Source of the DNA: Symsagittifera roscoffensis
Lineage: Eukaryota; Xenacoelomorpha; Acoela; Convolutidae
NCBI RefSeq assembly: GCF_963678635.1
Contig: NC_087069.1
Location: 2,306,166 to 2,370,165 of the forward strand
Direction of reading: 5' to 3'
Length of the DNA: 64,000 nucleotides
Positions 20,301 through 27,266 of the stretch are shown here, in pieces. Made by a program: the position numbers and the translations under genes. Positions within the stretch are counted from its first letter, which is position 1, and each line of letters starts with the position of its first letter. The notes beneath the pieces are model-generated. The model was not told the origin of the DNA. It saw nothing but the letters and a program-made list of their open reading frames with translations, and ran no database searches.

Positions 20301-21778
20301 GAAATACACCACCTGAATTACTTACACGAAAAACAACAGTTGAAATACCCAAAAACATAAAATTCTACCTTGCAGAAAACGAAACATCACCCCGATTGGA
20401 ATGCAAATATGCAGTAAAAACTGATATTGAACAATCACAAATAAATAATTTACAACATTTCCCACTTTATTTAGATTGTCAAAATAATCATTATGAAGTT
20501 GATCTACTTGGAACATCAACTTTCAAACCAATCCCATATTCTCAATGGATAAAAAATAACACCCAACAAAAACGAACAAAACAACACCCGCCCAAGAAAG
20601 ACCATTTTCCACTAATTGAAAAAGAAGATTTAACTGATAAAATAAATTTATCAGGACCACAAACAAATGATTCAAAATACACAATAAATCAAGTTTTTGA
20701 CCTTCACGACCCACTTGATACAATACCCTTATCTAAATTAGAAATCGAAAACATTTTTCTCCCCCCAACAGAAATAATTACAATTTCAACACTGAAACAA
20801 TATCAAAACCTTGACCCAGTAATTCAACAACTGAAATCATGGCACAAATATAAAACTAAACCTATCAAAGCAGATTCAACCATTCTAGGAAACAAAACAC
20901 TCCTCCGATACTTTCGCAAATTTAACAACACAACAATTAACGAAAATACAGACCTTTTAGAGTATAACCTGAAGGAATCTACAGTTCCATGTCTCCCTTT
21001 AAGTATGATTCTTATAGCTTTTAATATTTCACATACACAAAATATTAAAGGACACTCTGGATCAGAAAAAACATATTCAAATTTTATACAAAATTTTTAC
21101 TTCCCAAATGCACCAATTTGGATAAAAGTACTATGCAATGACTGTATAGTATGTCAACTAAATAAACCTTACCCAAATCAAAAACAAATAGCACAAAAAC
21201 AAGATTTTAAAGGACAAAGCTTGTACTTTAACCATCGTATCTCATTTGATACCAAAGGACCAATTTCACCCTCATCCGAAGGAAACTCCTACATTATGGT
21301 AATTGTTGACGCATTTACACATTATATAGCAATTAACCCAGTACCACATTGTAACGCTCATTACGCTTACACAACACTCTATGAACACTGGATAGCAAAA
21401 TTCGGACTACCAGAAATTTTAGTTATAGACAACGGTACAGAATTCATAAATAATGAAATTATCACACTATGTCATTTATATAACATTAAACACAAACCAC
21501 GTACATCTCATGCACCTTGGACAAACGGCTTAGTCGAAGGTATGAACCGTTCATTACAAGAATATCTTAGATGTATCATCAACGGAAATGATACAAAATA
21601 TACCGAATGGTCAGCAGATGTAAAATTATTTCCCTTAGCATATAATTCACAAATAACGACAACTTTAGGAATGTCACCATACGAAATGGTTTTTAACCAA
21701 AAGCCACGCAAACCAATAATGTTTACAGCAAATTCTCATAAAAACGCACAAGGTTATTGTCAACCAAATAAAGATTAA
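14288..21778 (+). CDS. Gag-Pol polyprotein of element A (truncated by an in-frame stop)
   Basis: 2496 residues with no Gag/Pol frameshift or stop. Order: a helical N-terminal domain (about 1-270), a long Asn/Gln/Thr-rich linker, a Ty3/gypsy-type capsid (about 590-800, FTGTDPEYSVEDYL...AAQKWF), a CCHC knuckle (CNYCRRYGHSISEC, 842-855), an Arg/Ser/Asn-rich tract (about 880-1080), protease (DSGAES, Asp 1229), RT (YLDD 1737-1740), RNase H (Asp 1886), and integrase with zinc-binding His 2249/2256 and Cys 2286/2289 and catalytic Asp 2321, Asp 2381, Glu 2417 (35 residues between the last two). All catalytic residues are present. The stop at codon 2497 lies in sequence that continues in the same frame in B and C, so it is a nonsense mutation. 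The Gag part is unusually long. Confidence 0.95.
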   Translation: MSSTHTPGEESPDDDEIFPFIVDATTDRGQHIFCKNLLLNLFEPGISPCKTEFPDVKIKRQIIDHYLKDICNITQQYGIYSIEFTSPNHNNRKYTIQTDDLDLEFSKVFSEYIKSIQYHNSQRANSIFTNEVFAIIYSYISILENEIPITNVSPTETSKHLKVRHEITLLSSYLNIIKENFTKDDVSQHTKYDLQKILAWFIIDYFTHNIDLIAQARKNFRPQNSNDDTAITEQSDYVWDPEWSHPAFISFPQSISSQAISTISYIRDYVKVIPLTIDATPLNYNTFLPDTQNNSLNSTVIHNENLNGTRNLTQQDIQTPSHFINEEIVHTTTTQQSISPIRPNLTTPRNTNPSQTQVTLQSTVKPSVAPKYSHMDYQTYRPMTIPSKTRKTFTRNNFADHNYNYTHPSKTYNQPQRNFNQYTRSRNWDNPMTQPNSINFQTNPPQDHSENYPFFQQNKNKKQTSYQMDYLSSDDDFLQPDIFAPNTQEYRRQGIQRTRTNHRNFSPQPIDAQHQQPIQQQNLINTQSFQPIQQQNPMTAHSYQASQMQNEIPLPYYLQQHEITRNQLSNFSQMPNAAESLQMTMNPYLMGGSSITSNKPLMVFTGTDPEYSVEDYLNAVTANLILNIGPEPINTPLHQNWIHRRTALIQTTLDGAAQKWFSVLPLEIKSNWKRFTQEFSKMFDSERNKQQQRVLCNEIRRLPNETIKQIAVRIETLVRKAYSLNTHDYKNTKMTEILMMTLTPQLRKIAIKKRASHPSSIREPDLDFRKLVDKLEQAEITMKLEETENLKLQYVNRIETTPTNINNIQESETDLVEKITEILNIYEKNPNFKGKPSFKKWCNYCRRYGHSISECRQKQQDNQNKPQKYKEPNKSFYQYMKKDQNLPNKTVHSNNSSGKPLPNNTNYTRNQSPYNSSYRGRSPERRNTQNSSQNHYNRPNSRSNYSRSNSNTQRFVSRSNSQSRNNYYPNNQSRNSSYNRNRNYSYNRNRSYSNNRNQNYPNNQSRNNSYNRSNYNRPNNNYQNRSRNNSQNRHSSYNNRYRNYSQSPHRNNNNYNNSNNRHRSSTPKHQRQINQVQSNPETTSDPPGIDDTVTDTLQLNQISCTSSDSESDTENTLSINMIKVENDYESVIYEQPFSSHIYENQSEFLQNYYTTPINSTPTTQETNEINTTNQTNKNTKTKCLNTNHIYQNIQKEQPKEKIWTIPFLLESPRNKEFQPPDLEIDFLIDSGAESNIINIPTWNEIKTLHPKLTPLETSSKLATAQGSTLINYGKIQLFLLPTRTMEQSKILNKPFKQIFHITDIKYNIIGIPFISKYIPTINILNSKILIKDKYTRTKETSLTFFQRLNKQPPFFSKFYPIFNQQRKHLKPLSGNIYNFSIKQVHQYDKEQNKQKFYMSEFEFKPIHKFFKIKISSIKYLKNSNSDIISLHVYNNTPYQVTLPLGLLGYCETNATISPIHEKAYRVNNILQLLDICQSTILNEELSINNIISNENRNTDYFTKTPYFKPTFNISNYTEDQQKFLTMFNFQHSQITQDEFEKLAKQLIKYSSVYATSKFDVGKISSSLHLPLKPDAVFKKQRASKVPIHLHDKVNRLLDILEQYNIISPVNKEEQPKGNTFINPVIILAKGESLKIVLDARYLNSLIDESKCNWPIEPIQVILTKKNGKFFTTTDMNSAYNQMPLDEQSRRLTQFVIGNQQYEFNRLFYGISIGPAAFSAFMSKIFRPLILKKNAITYLDDVFMQSQTKDEMFNVLEKYHQILQNENLKAAPDKSHFFLTRVKFLGHNIERKTITPLKSRIDAIQKLQPPTNKKKIQEFLGMLNFLSKYVYKMQLYLRPFYNILRQQNNFEWNTEHQTRFEEIKKLLTEQISNTIPDSNQPFYAMCDASNFGIGAALLQSHNGTNKMNLISANSRLFTQAELRLSTLMRECTAIIYTLTEYEFLILGSKHPTVLFTDHKPIIFLFTQKSNPNHRVYRFQLILMKFPNLHIVWTAGKNLALPDTLSRNTPPELLTRKTTVEIPKNIKFYLAENETSPRLECKYAVKTDIEQSQINNLQHFPLYLDCQNNHYEVDLLGTSTFKPIPYSQWIKNNTQQKRTKQHPPKKDHFPLIEKEDLTDKINLSGPQTNDSKYTINQVFDLHDPLDTIPLSKLEIENIFLPPTEIITISTLKQYQNLDPVIQQLKSWHKYKTKPIKADSTILGNKTLLRYFRKFNNTTINENTDLLEYNLKESTVPCLPLSMILIAFNISHTQNIKGHSGSEKTYSNFIQNFYFPNAPIWIKVLCNDCIVCQLNKPYPNQKQIAQKQDFKGQSLYFNHRISFDTKGPISPSSEGNSYIMVIVDAFTHYIAINPVPHCNAHYAYTTLYEHWIAKFGLPEILVIDNGTEFINNEIITLCHLYNIKHKPRTSHAPWTNGLVEGMNRSLQEYLRCIINGNDTKYTEWSADVKLFPLAYNSQITTTLGMSPYEMVFNQKPRKPIMFTANSHKNAQGYCQPNKD

Positions 21779-22510
21779 ATTTGTTATAACCTACCTTTAC
21801 ATACACACGATGAAGATCATTTTCATCACCCACAAATTCTTAAACTAGCCTCCGGTACACACACCGAATGGATTCTAAATAGAGATAAAAAACACAATGA
21901 AATTTATCAAAAAATAACAAAAAAGTTATTACAAAGACAAAACATTAATGAACAAATCAATTCACGTTTTACACCAGCCTCCGAATTAAAAATTGGAACA
22001 TTTGTTTTAATACCTAATTTTAATACTCAAAAAGGAATTTCTAAAAAATTACAACCCCTTCGAAAAGGACCATACCAAATAATTGCAAAACCCACTGATG
22101 TCACATATAAAATTACCGACTCAAACAAAAAAGAAATCGTTCAACATCGAAACAACCTACTACCTTATTACCCAAAAGAATACGCACTCCGCGAATTAAC
22201 TCAATTATATTCTTTCACAGGATTAAAAATCATTCAAAATGAACCACATCTGAAAAACACAGAACAAAATGATACCCCCACCGAAAATCAAAACACAAAA
22301 CCAACCGCCACCAAAAACAATACACAAAACCATAAAGAATCTCCAAAACAAAGAAAAAATAGAAAAATGACCGAACAAATAATACCCCAAGAACAAATCG
22401 ACAAATCAGAAAATAGAAAAACAACAAGACTCCGAAATCAACCACGTAAAAACTATAAAATATTCATCCCCCAATCTAAAATTTTAAAGAAAGTGGAATT
22501 TCAAAAGTAA
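21779..22510 (+). pseudogene. Integrase C-terminal remainder after the nonsense codon
   Basis: The gag-pol frame stays open for 243 more codons to a TAA at 22508. It contains FTPASELKIGTFVLIPNF and RKGPYQII, the GPY/F-type integrase C-terminal module, then a Lys/Asn/Gln-rich tail with a basic end. Elements B and C have a sense codon at the position of the stop. In A this part would be lost from the polyprotein unless the stop is bypassed or is a sequencing error. Confidence 0.85.
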
Positions 22511-23101
22511 TTTTTGCTTCACAATCTTGAAACCTCCGGAACATTTTTCATTTACATTTTTCAAAATAACATGCTGACAAGTACGTAATAATTCTAGTTC
22601 AAAATAGACCAATAGGATTCATCCAATCCGTCACTTTCTCTAACTCAAACTAAGACCAATTAGACGAATCATATAGAACTCCAGGCACATCTATAACTAT
22701 AACTTTACGACCTCCAGGTCAAAAATAAGCAAACCACTCCAACTTGACAACTAAAATAAATATCACCATAATACCGTACCCCTCCCTTATCTAATAACCC
22801 AAAGATCAACAATATTTCCCCAACTCAGACCACGAATACCCCCAAAGCAAATTTGTTAACTTAGCCTAAAGTAACAAAATGAACATTTTAATTAGCCTAA
22901 AGTATAAAAATCTCACCATACCCCGGATCATTTGACAAACAAAAATAAAGAAAAAGACGACCTCCCGATCACCATGAAAATTGCCACCAACAATTTTTTA
23001 CAAAACTCAACCCACTTGTCAAAAAACTAATAAATAATCCGACCACACTTGAAAATCGCCTCAAACAGCAAAAAATATTCGACCAAGAGATCATTTCTTA
23101 A
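22511..23101 (+). other. Non-coding spacer between pol and p1
   Basis: No gene is seen. A direct repeat TTAGCCTAAAGTA occurs twice near 22860 and 22898, and variants of it lie at the same place in B (about 47190 and 47218) and C. This is the only long spacer in the element and a likely place for a splice acceptor or an internal promoter for the downstream genes. Confidence 0.5.
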
Positions 23102-23332
23102 ATGCTCTTCTCTCAATCAGTTACTCAAATACTCATAAATCTTAAACAATTTTTTACAATACTTGAAACCTTTATAATATTTCTTTTTGATATACTTGAA
23201 TCTTTTCTAATAATCCTAATCATTTTTTGTAACATTTTTTTAATTTTCTACACTATACTCGAACTATTCCTCCAACTTTCCAAAACCCTTGATTATATCC
23301 ACAGGTACGATTTATACAACTTGTCTAAATGA
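23102..23332 (+). CDS. p1: small hydrophobic membrane protein (76 aa)
   Basis: ATG start; almost entirely Ile/Leu/Phe-rich after residue 20 (FIIFLFDILESFLIILIIFC), enough for one or two membrane segments, ending with a short charged tail. Element C keeps an open homologue (58426-58659, minus) beginning MLLSQTVQ against MLFSQSVT here, and B has a frameshifted one beginning MVFSQTVH. Conservation in an old copy supports a genuine gene. The stop overlaps the next ATG as ATGA. No family recognised; viroporin-like or envelope-associated roles are possible but unproven. Confidence 0.6.
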   Translation: MLFSQSVTQILINLKQFFTILETFIIFLFDILESFLIILIIFCNIFLIFYTILELFLQLSKTLDYIHRYDLYNLSK

Positions 23333-23517
23333 TACGAACAATTTTCAGTAGAACTGATATTTTTTTATTGTTTGTAATTTTCATAACATTTTTATCATCC
23401 CTCATTTTGACAATATGCAAATGTATAAAGAAAGCAATCATCACATTTGCCCTAGCAACAATTTTTCTAATTATTTTTTTGGAAGAATATTATAATAAAC
23501 ATAAACCTTCCCACTAA
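23329..23517 (+). CDS. p2: membrane-anchor N-terminal part of the p2/p3 protein
   Basis: ATG overlaps the p1 stop (ATGA). Two hydrophobic stretches (about residues 11-30 and 36-52) flank CKCIKKA, giving a hairpin-like membrane anchor. In B and C the homologous frame runs straight on into the Pro/Gln-rich p3 sequence, each with one stop at a different place. In A the frame ends at 23515-23517 and p3 opens in another frame six bases later. p2 and p3 were therefore one protein in the ancestor, and A carries a frame disruption here. Confidence 0.6.
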   Translation: MIRTIFSRTDIFLLFVIFITFLSSLILTICKCIKKAIITFALATIFLIIFLEEYYNKHKPSH

Positions 23518-23522
23518 AGTAA

Positions 23523-24659
23523 CAATTCAAAAATCCATCAAAAATTGCTACCCAACAGTCACAGAATCAGTCTTCACCGACATCATCCCAAGATAACCCA
23601 ACACCACCTTCAACTACTCAAAATCCTCAAACATCTACACGAATTTCTTTTCAAGACAATCCATACACTTTTGAAGAACGACATGCTCGTTTATCAGAAC
23701 CACTAGAACCAGTTCAACGACAAGCACCTCTAAGCGAACCAACATATAACCTATACCCAACACTACCACAAGAACTAAGTAGAATAAGAAATCCTAGTCA
23801 AAACCAAAATACAGTCGAAATAAATAGACAAATTATACATCCTCGACGAAACAGAAATTTTCAAACTCCACGAGTTCATTTTGATATACCTCAATCCCCA
23901 TCACAAAACACTCCAGAAAACCCCATTGGTATATTACCAGAAACCCCTACGCTTCTTTCACAACGTAGCACCTCAAGCCTACCATCAGATTACTTAGGTT
24001 CAACACCAACATCTGAACAAATACGTGAAAATCCCTTTAACCCCCCAAACCAGGCATCACGACTACCATATTGGACAACACATTCATTTACACAAGGTGA
24101 AGTAAATTTAGTCAATAATCCAATAGATATTTCTACAGATACAACAACATCCTCATCACTACCAGAAACATTATCACTACCATCAACACCATCAATAAGC
24201 CAGATTTCACCACCACCTTTTAACTTAAATTTTCCAAATAATCTCGACGCCAGATATCGAGAACAATCATCAATAAATATTCCTTTAAGACTAGATTGGA
24301 ATACATTTACAGCACCTCCACCATTATTTGGACAACATCAAGAAAGTAACCGCCTTCATAACTGGGCACTTAATAGATTACAATATCGCCAAGATATTCA
24401 CAACGATATCCGTGATCACAATATTCAAATACTCCAACAAAACAGTTTACAATTAAAGTTTGAAATCACAGTTAAGTTAAACAATATTACCCAACATCCC
24501 TACCCATTAAATCCACCTAACATAACAGCTCAATCACTACCACCACCGTTTATAACTACTGAAGTAATATACAAATACGACAGATATACCAAAAACACAA
24601 TTGGCTACATTACATTTTATAATCCATACTCAGGATTATCATACACATGTATATTCTAA
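23523..24659 (+). CDS. p3: Pro/Gln/Asn-rich protein lacking any Met codon
   Basis: 378 open codons without a single ATG, so it cannot be translated alone in the usual way. It is the body of the p2-anchored protein. Landmarks: a Gln/Ser/Pro-rich beginning, a conserved 'NPYTFEERHARLSEPLEPV' block (from about codon 45), a low-complexity middle, and a folded-looking C-terminal domain from about codon 255 (LDWNTF...LFGQHQ...HNWALNRLQ, then 'LQLKFEITVKLNNI'). B and C copies retain these blocks. The last 13 bases overlap the env start. Unknown family; position before env suggests a matrix-like or second envelope-associated component. Confidence 0.65.
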   Translation, partial: QFKNPSKIATQQSQNQSSPTSSQDNPTPPSTTQNPQTSTRISFQDNPYTFEERHARLSEPLEPVQRQAPLSEPTYNLYPTLPQELSRIRNPSQNQNTVEINRQIIHPRRNRNFQTPRVHFDIPQSPSQNTPENPIGILPETPTLLSQRSTSSLPSDYLGSTPTSEQIRENPFNPPNQASRLPYWTTHSFTQGEVNLVNNPIDISTDTTTSSSLPETLSLPSTPSISQISPPPFNLNFPNNLDARYREQSSINIPLRLDWNTFTAPPPLFGQHQESNRLHNWALNRLQYRQDIHNDIRDHNIQILQQNSLQLKFEITVKLNNITQHPYPLNPPNITAQSLPPPFITTEVIYKYDRYTKNTIGYITFYNPYSGLSYTCIF

Positions 24660-26617
24660 AATTATTAATTTTTCTCCAACTCCTTTTTCTAGTAATCTCA
24701 AATCAAAACATAAACCCTTCCCCTCGTACAGGACCACAAGATTTATTAGTAACACATTACGATTGTGAAGAAAATGAACAAAAAACACTACATAAATATG
24801 CAATAAATCAAGTGTCACAATGTGAAACAGAACCACAAGCTATAGAAACCACAGATGTAATAGCAACACTCTATTCAAAAGCCCGAGCAACAACAGTTAC
24901 AGGTTATAAATTCACAGCAACATTTTCCGAAAAGAAAGTACATTGTTCACAAGTCTCGAACGGAAACAAAAACCGACTTGACCATGAATCATTCTATCAG
25001 AGTAATATAGAACGTCTTTTACATCTCAATCCCGACGATTGTAAAAATGAATTACTTAGACTAAACATCACACAAAATAAAAACTCCGCAAGAAAGTTAG
25101 TTAATTTTCAAGTTTTTTCAGACTCTGTACATCAATCACAACTTGAAAGACACCAAGGACATATAAAACTAGACGAAAAATACCCGTATAACGGCGCACA
25201 CGGACGATTAACCTATGACCTACACGATAAACATTGGATACCACACATTGGTATAAATGACCCATCAAACTGCAAAGCAGACACAAAAAATAAAGGATAC
25301 CAAGAAATAATGTTTTTTGATTGGAAAATACAACTCGAAAAAATACAACTAACACGAGATTTATCAGATAATACAATGATCTATCAAGGAATCCGATTAC
25401 CTTGTAAAAATGATCAAGGTTATTGCGACCCTACAACGAGAACGCAAGCAACAATTGTTTGGTTCCCCGAAGATACATGTACAACATTTCAAGTAGCAAA
25501 AATACACGCTCGTATGATAAAATTTCACGAAAAATATTTTATACAATCAATTCCATATGAACAAGTCCATCCATCACGAAAACTAAGTTCTAATTTTGGA
25601 AACATAGACAGTATAGAAAATAAATTGACACGTTTTCAAATATATCAAGAAACAGAACTTGCATGTAAATACAGGAATCCACTTCACAGAACACAATACT
25701 CTGAAATATTAGTTGAATACGAAAAAGGATTCGACATGACCACTGGAAAAGTAAAAATCGACCCATATGCCACAGGTCATCCTCCAAACGAAGGAACATC
25801 CTATATACCAGTTAATTTTGAAAAAAGCAACGGACAACCTGGTGGACATCTAAAACCCCATGACACCAGAAGCACACGCTTACAAGAATTATCACTAATG
25901 AATACTACATATTTCGGTAATATCCACTATGATATTCATTTAGATATGAAACTAGATTATACAATTAGCCGAATTTTTCAAGAAATGTCACTCTCCGAAT
26001 TAGAAACACTACACCAACTATGCGAATTAGAACGAACACAAATATTACAATCACTTGCACTAGCAGTATTAAAAATACCCTATGCAGGATACTTATTATC
26101 TGGAAATAGGTCAAATTTTTTAGACTATGAAGGAAACATCTTATGGTTTTATACTTGTACTAAAAAAGTATCACCACTATACGTTTTTGAAGATAAACGA
26201 TGTTATAAAAGAATCCCTATCTTTTATAAGAATAAAGTACATTTCGTGGATACACTTTCACGAAGAACCTATTTCTGGGATACCGCAGTCCCATGTGGAT
26301 CAGAAAACAGCCACAATGTAGTACAACTAAACCCTGATGAAAATAAATATTATCTTCTCACTCCATATCCCACATTAATGCAATCACTCAAAAAATTTTC
26401 ACCAGAAAGCATTCGCGCTATTGCTCGAAACCCAAATATAGACTTACAGTCAATAGGAATCTATTCAAAATCAGATATTCAACATCACATTAGAACACAA
26501 CAAGTTCCAAGAATTATTAACACAAATGGGCACTATACAAAGACAATCAATAGACCAAAATTTACGCAAACTTGCAGAAACCGCAGGATTTGCCGATATC
26601 TACACGCAAGACTATAG
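24647..26617 (+). CDS. Envelope-like glycoprotein, main part
   Basis: 656 residues from an ATG inside the p3 end. The N-terminus is a signal peptide (YILKLLIFLQLLFLVIS). Next come 'THYDCEENEQKTLHKYAINQ', many Cys, Asn glycosylation sites, an ATIVWFPEDTC segment (about 268-278) and a 'RCYKRIPIFY...FVDTLSRR...AVPCGSEN' segment (about 518-555). The last two, and the early YDC, resemble glycoproteins of chuvirus type, a group whose env-like genes are known from arthropod LTR elements; this is judged by eye. A single extra base at about 26506-26508, relative to B, throws the end out of frame, so the last 30 or so residues are not native. Copies B and C are recognisable. Confidence 0.7.
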   Translation: MYILKLLIFLQLLFLVISNQNINPSPRTGPQDLLVTHYDCEENEQKTLHKYAINQVSQCETEPQAIETTDVIATLYSKARATTVTGYKFTATFSEKKVHCSQVSNGNKNRLDHESFYQSNIERLLHLNPDDCKNELLRLNITQNKNSARKLVNFQVFSDSVHQSQLERHQGHIKLDEKYPYNGAHGRLTYDLHDKHWIPHIGINDPSNCKADTKNKGYQEIMFFDWKIQLEKIQLTRDLSDNTMIYQGIRLPCKNDQGYCDPTTRTQATIVWFPEDTCTTFQVAKIHARMIKFHEKYFIQSIPYEQVHPSRKLSSNFGNIDSIENKLTRFQIYQETELACKYRNPLHRTQYSEILVEYEKGFDMTTGKVKIDPYATGHPPNEGTSYIPVNFEKSNGQPGGHLKPHDTRSTRLQELSLMNTTYFGNIHYDIHLDMKLDYTISRIFQEMSLSELETLHQLCELERTQILQSLALAVLKIPYAGYLLSGNRSNFLDYEGNILWFYTCTKKVSPLYVFEDKRCYKRIPIFYKNKVHFVDTLSRRTYFWDTAVPCGSENSHNVVQLNPDENKYYLLTPYPTLMQSLKKFSPESIRAIARNPNIDLQSIGIYSKSDIQHHIRTQQVPRIINTNGHYTKTINRPKFTQTCRNRRICRYLHARL

Positions 26618-27266
26618 CGGATATTTTAAAGACATTAAAGATTATATATATCTAAACGGTGAAAAATACCGTCCCCAAGATATATCACCAATTAACATTT
26701 TTAGCTTTGTTACACTCAAAAATGAGATCCTCGATTTTCTAGGATGGCCCTATTACATCTTAGAAAAATTGACTATTTTATACGCAATGTTTAACTTTAT
26801 TGGATTTCTTTTCTCACTTTTAAAAGGAATCTACAACACATGTGCTATACACACACAAGTAAACAGACAAGCAAGCGTAGCACGCATACTCTTTGCAGGA
26901 TTTTTTGGAATCTTTTCTACATCTATAAACAAAATTCTTTTAGACGCACAAATAAAAGAATATAACACAAAAATAGCAACACGACAAAATACATACGACG
27001 AAGAACATAACAATGTAGACATAACGCCAACGGCACCACAATTACCATCCCTACCAAATAACCATCCACTATCCCTAGTCCCACGAAATTTTCGAAATCT
27101 AGCCATCACACATAATCCAAATCTTCGACTCACCACATCACAAAGTCCCATCCAACATATAATGACACACCAGTCACAAAATGATAATACTTATGAACAA
27201 ATTATTGAACAACCCCATACCACCGCTTTTCAGTCTCAAAATAATCATTTTTTTAGCCCACGATGA
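26526..27266 (+). CDS. Envelope-like glycoprotein, C-terminal part in shifted frame
   Basis: In the ancestral arrangement (seen in B) this frame is continuous with the glycoprotein body; in A it is reached only across the frameshift near 26507. It contains an amphipathic start, a membrane-proximal 'TQDYSGYFKDIKDYIYLNGE' type segment, a transmembrane helix (about residues 82-100), a second hydrophobic stretch (about 119-131) and a Gln/Asn/Pro-rich cytoplasmic tail. The stop overlaps the ORFX ATG as ATGA, an overlap also kept in C. An ATG at 26526 exists but sits inside the coding region and is probably not the natural start. Confidence 0.65.
   Translation: MGTIQRQSIDQNLRKLAETAGFADIYTQDYSGYFKDIKDYIYLNGEKYRPQDISPINIFSFVTLKNEILDFLGWPYYILEKLTILYAMFNFIGFLFSLLKGIYNTCAIHTQVNRQASVARILFAGFFGIFSTSINKILLDAQIKEYNTKIATRQNTYDEEHNNVDITPTAPQLPSLPNNHPLSLVPRNFRNLAITHNPNLRLTTSQSPIQHIMTHQSQNDNTYEQIIEQPHTTAFQSQNNHFFSPR

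Noticed and set aside
23520..23522. p3 as an independent gene with its own start
   Set aside because: There is no ATG in the frame, and B and C show p2 running directly into p3.
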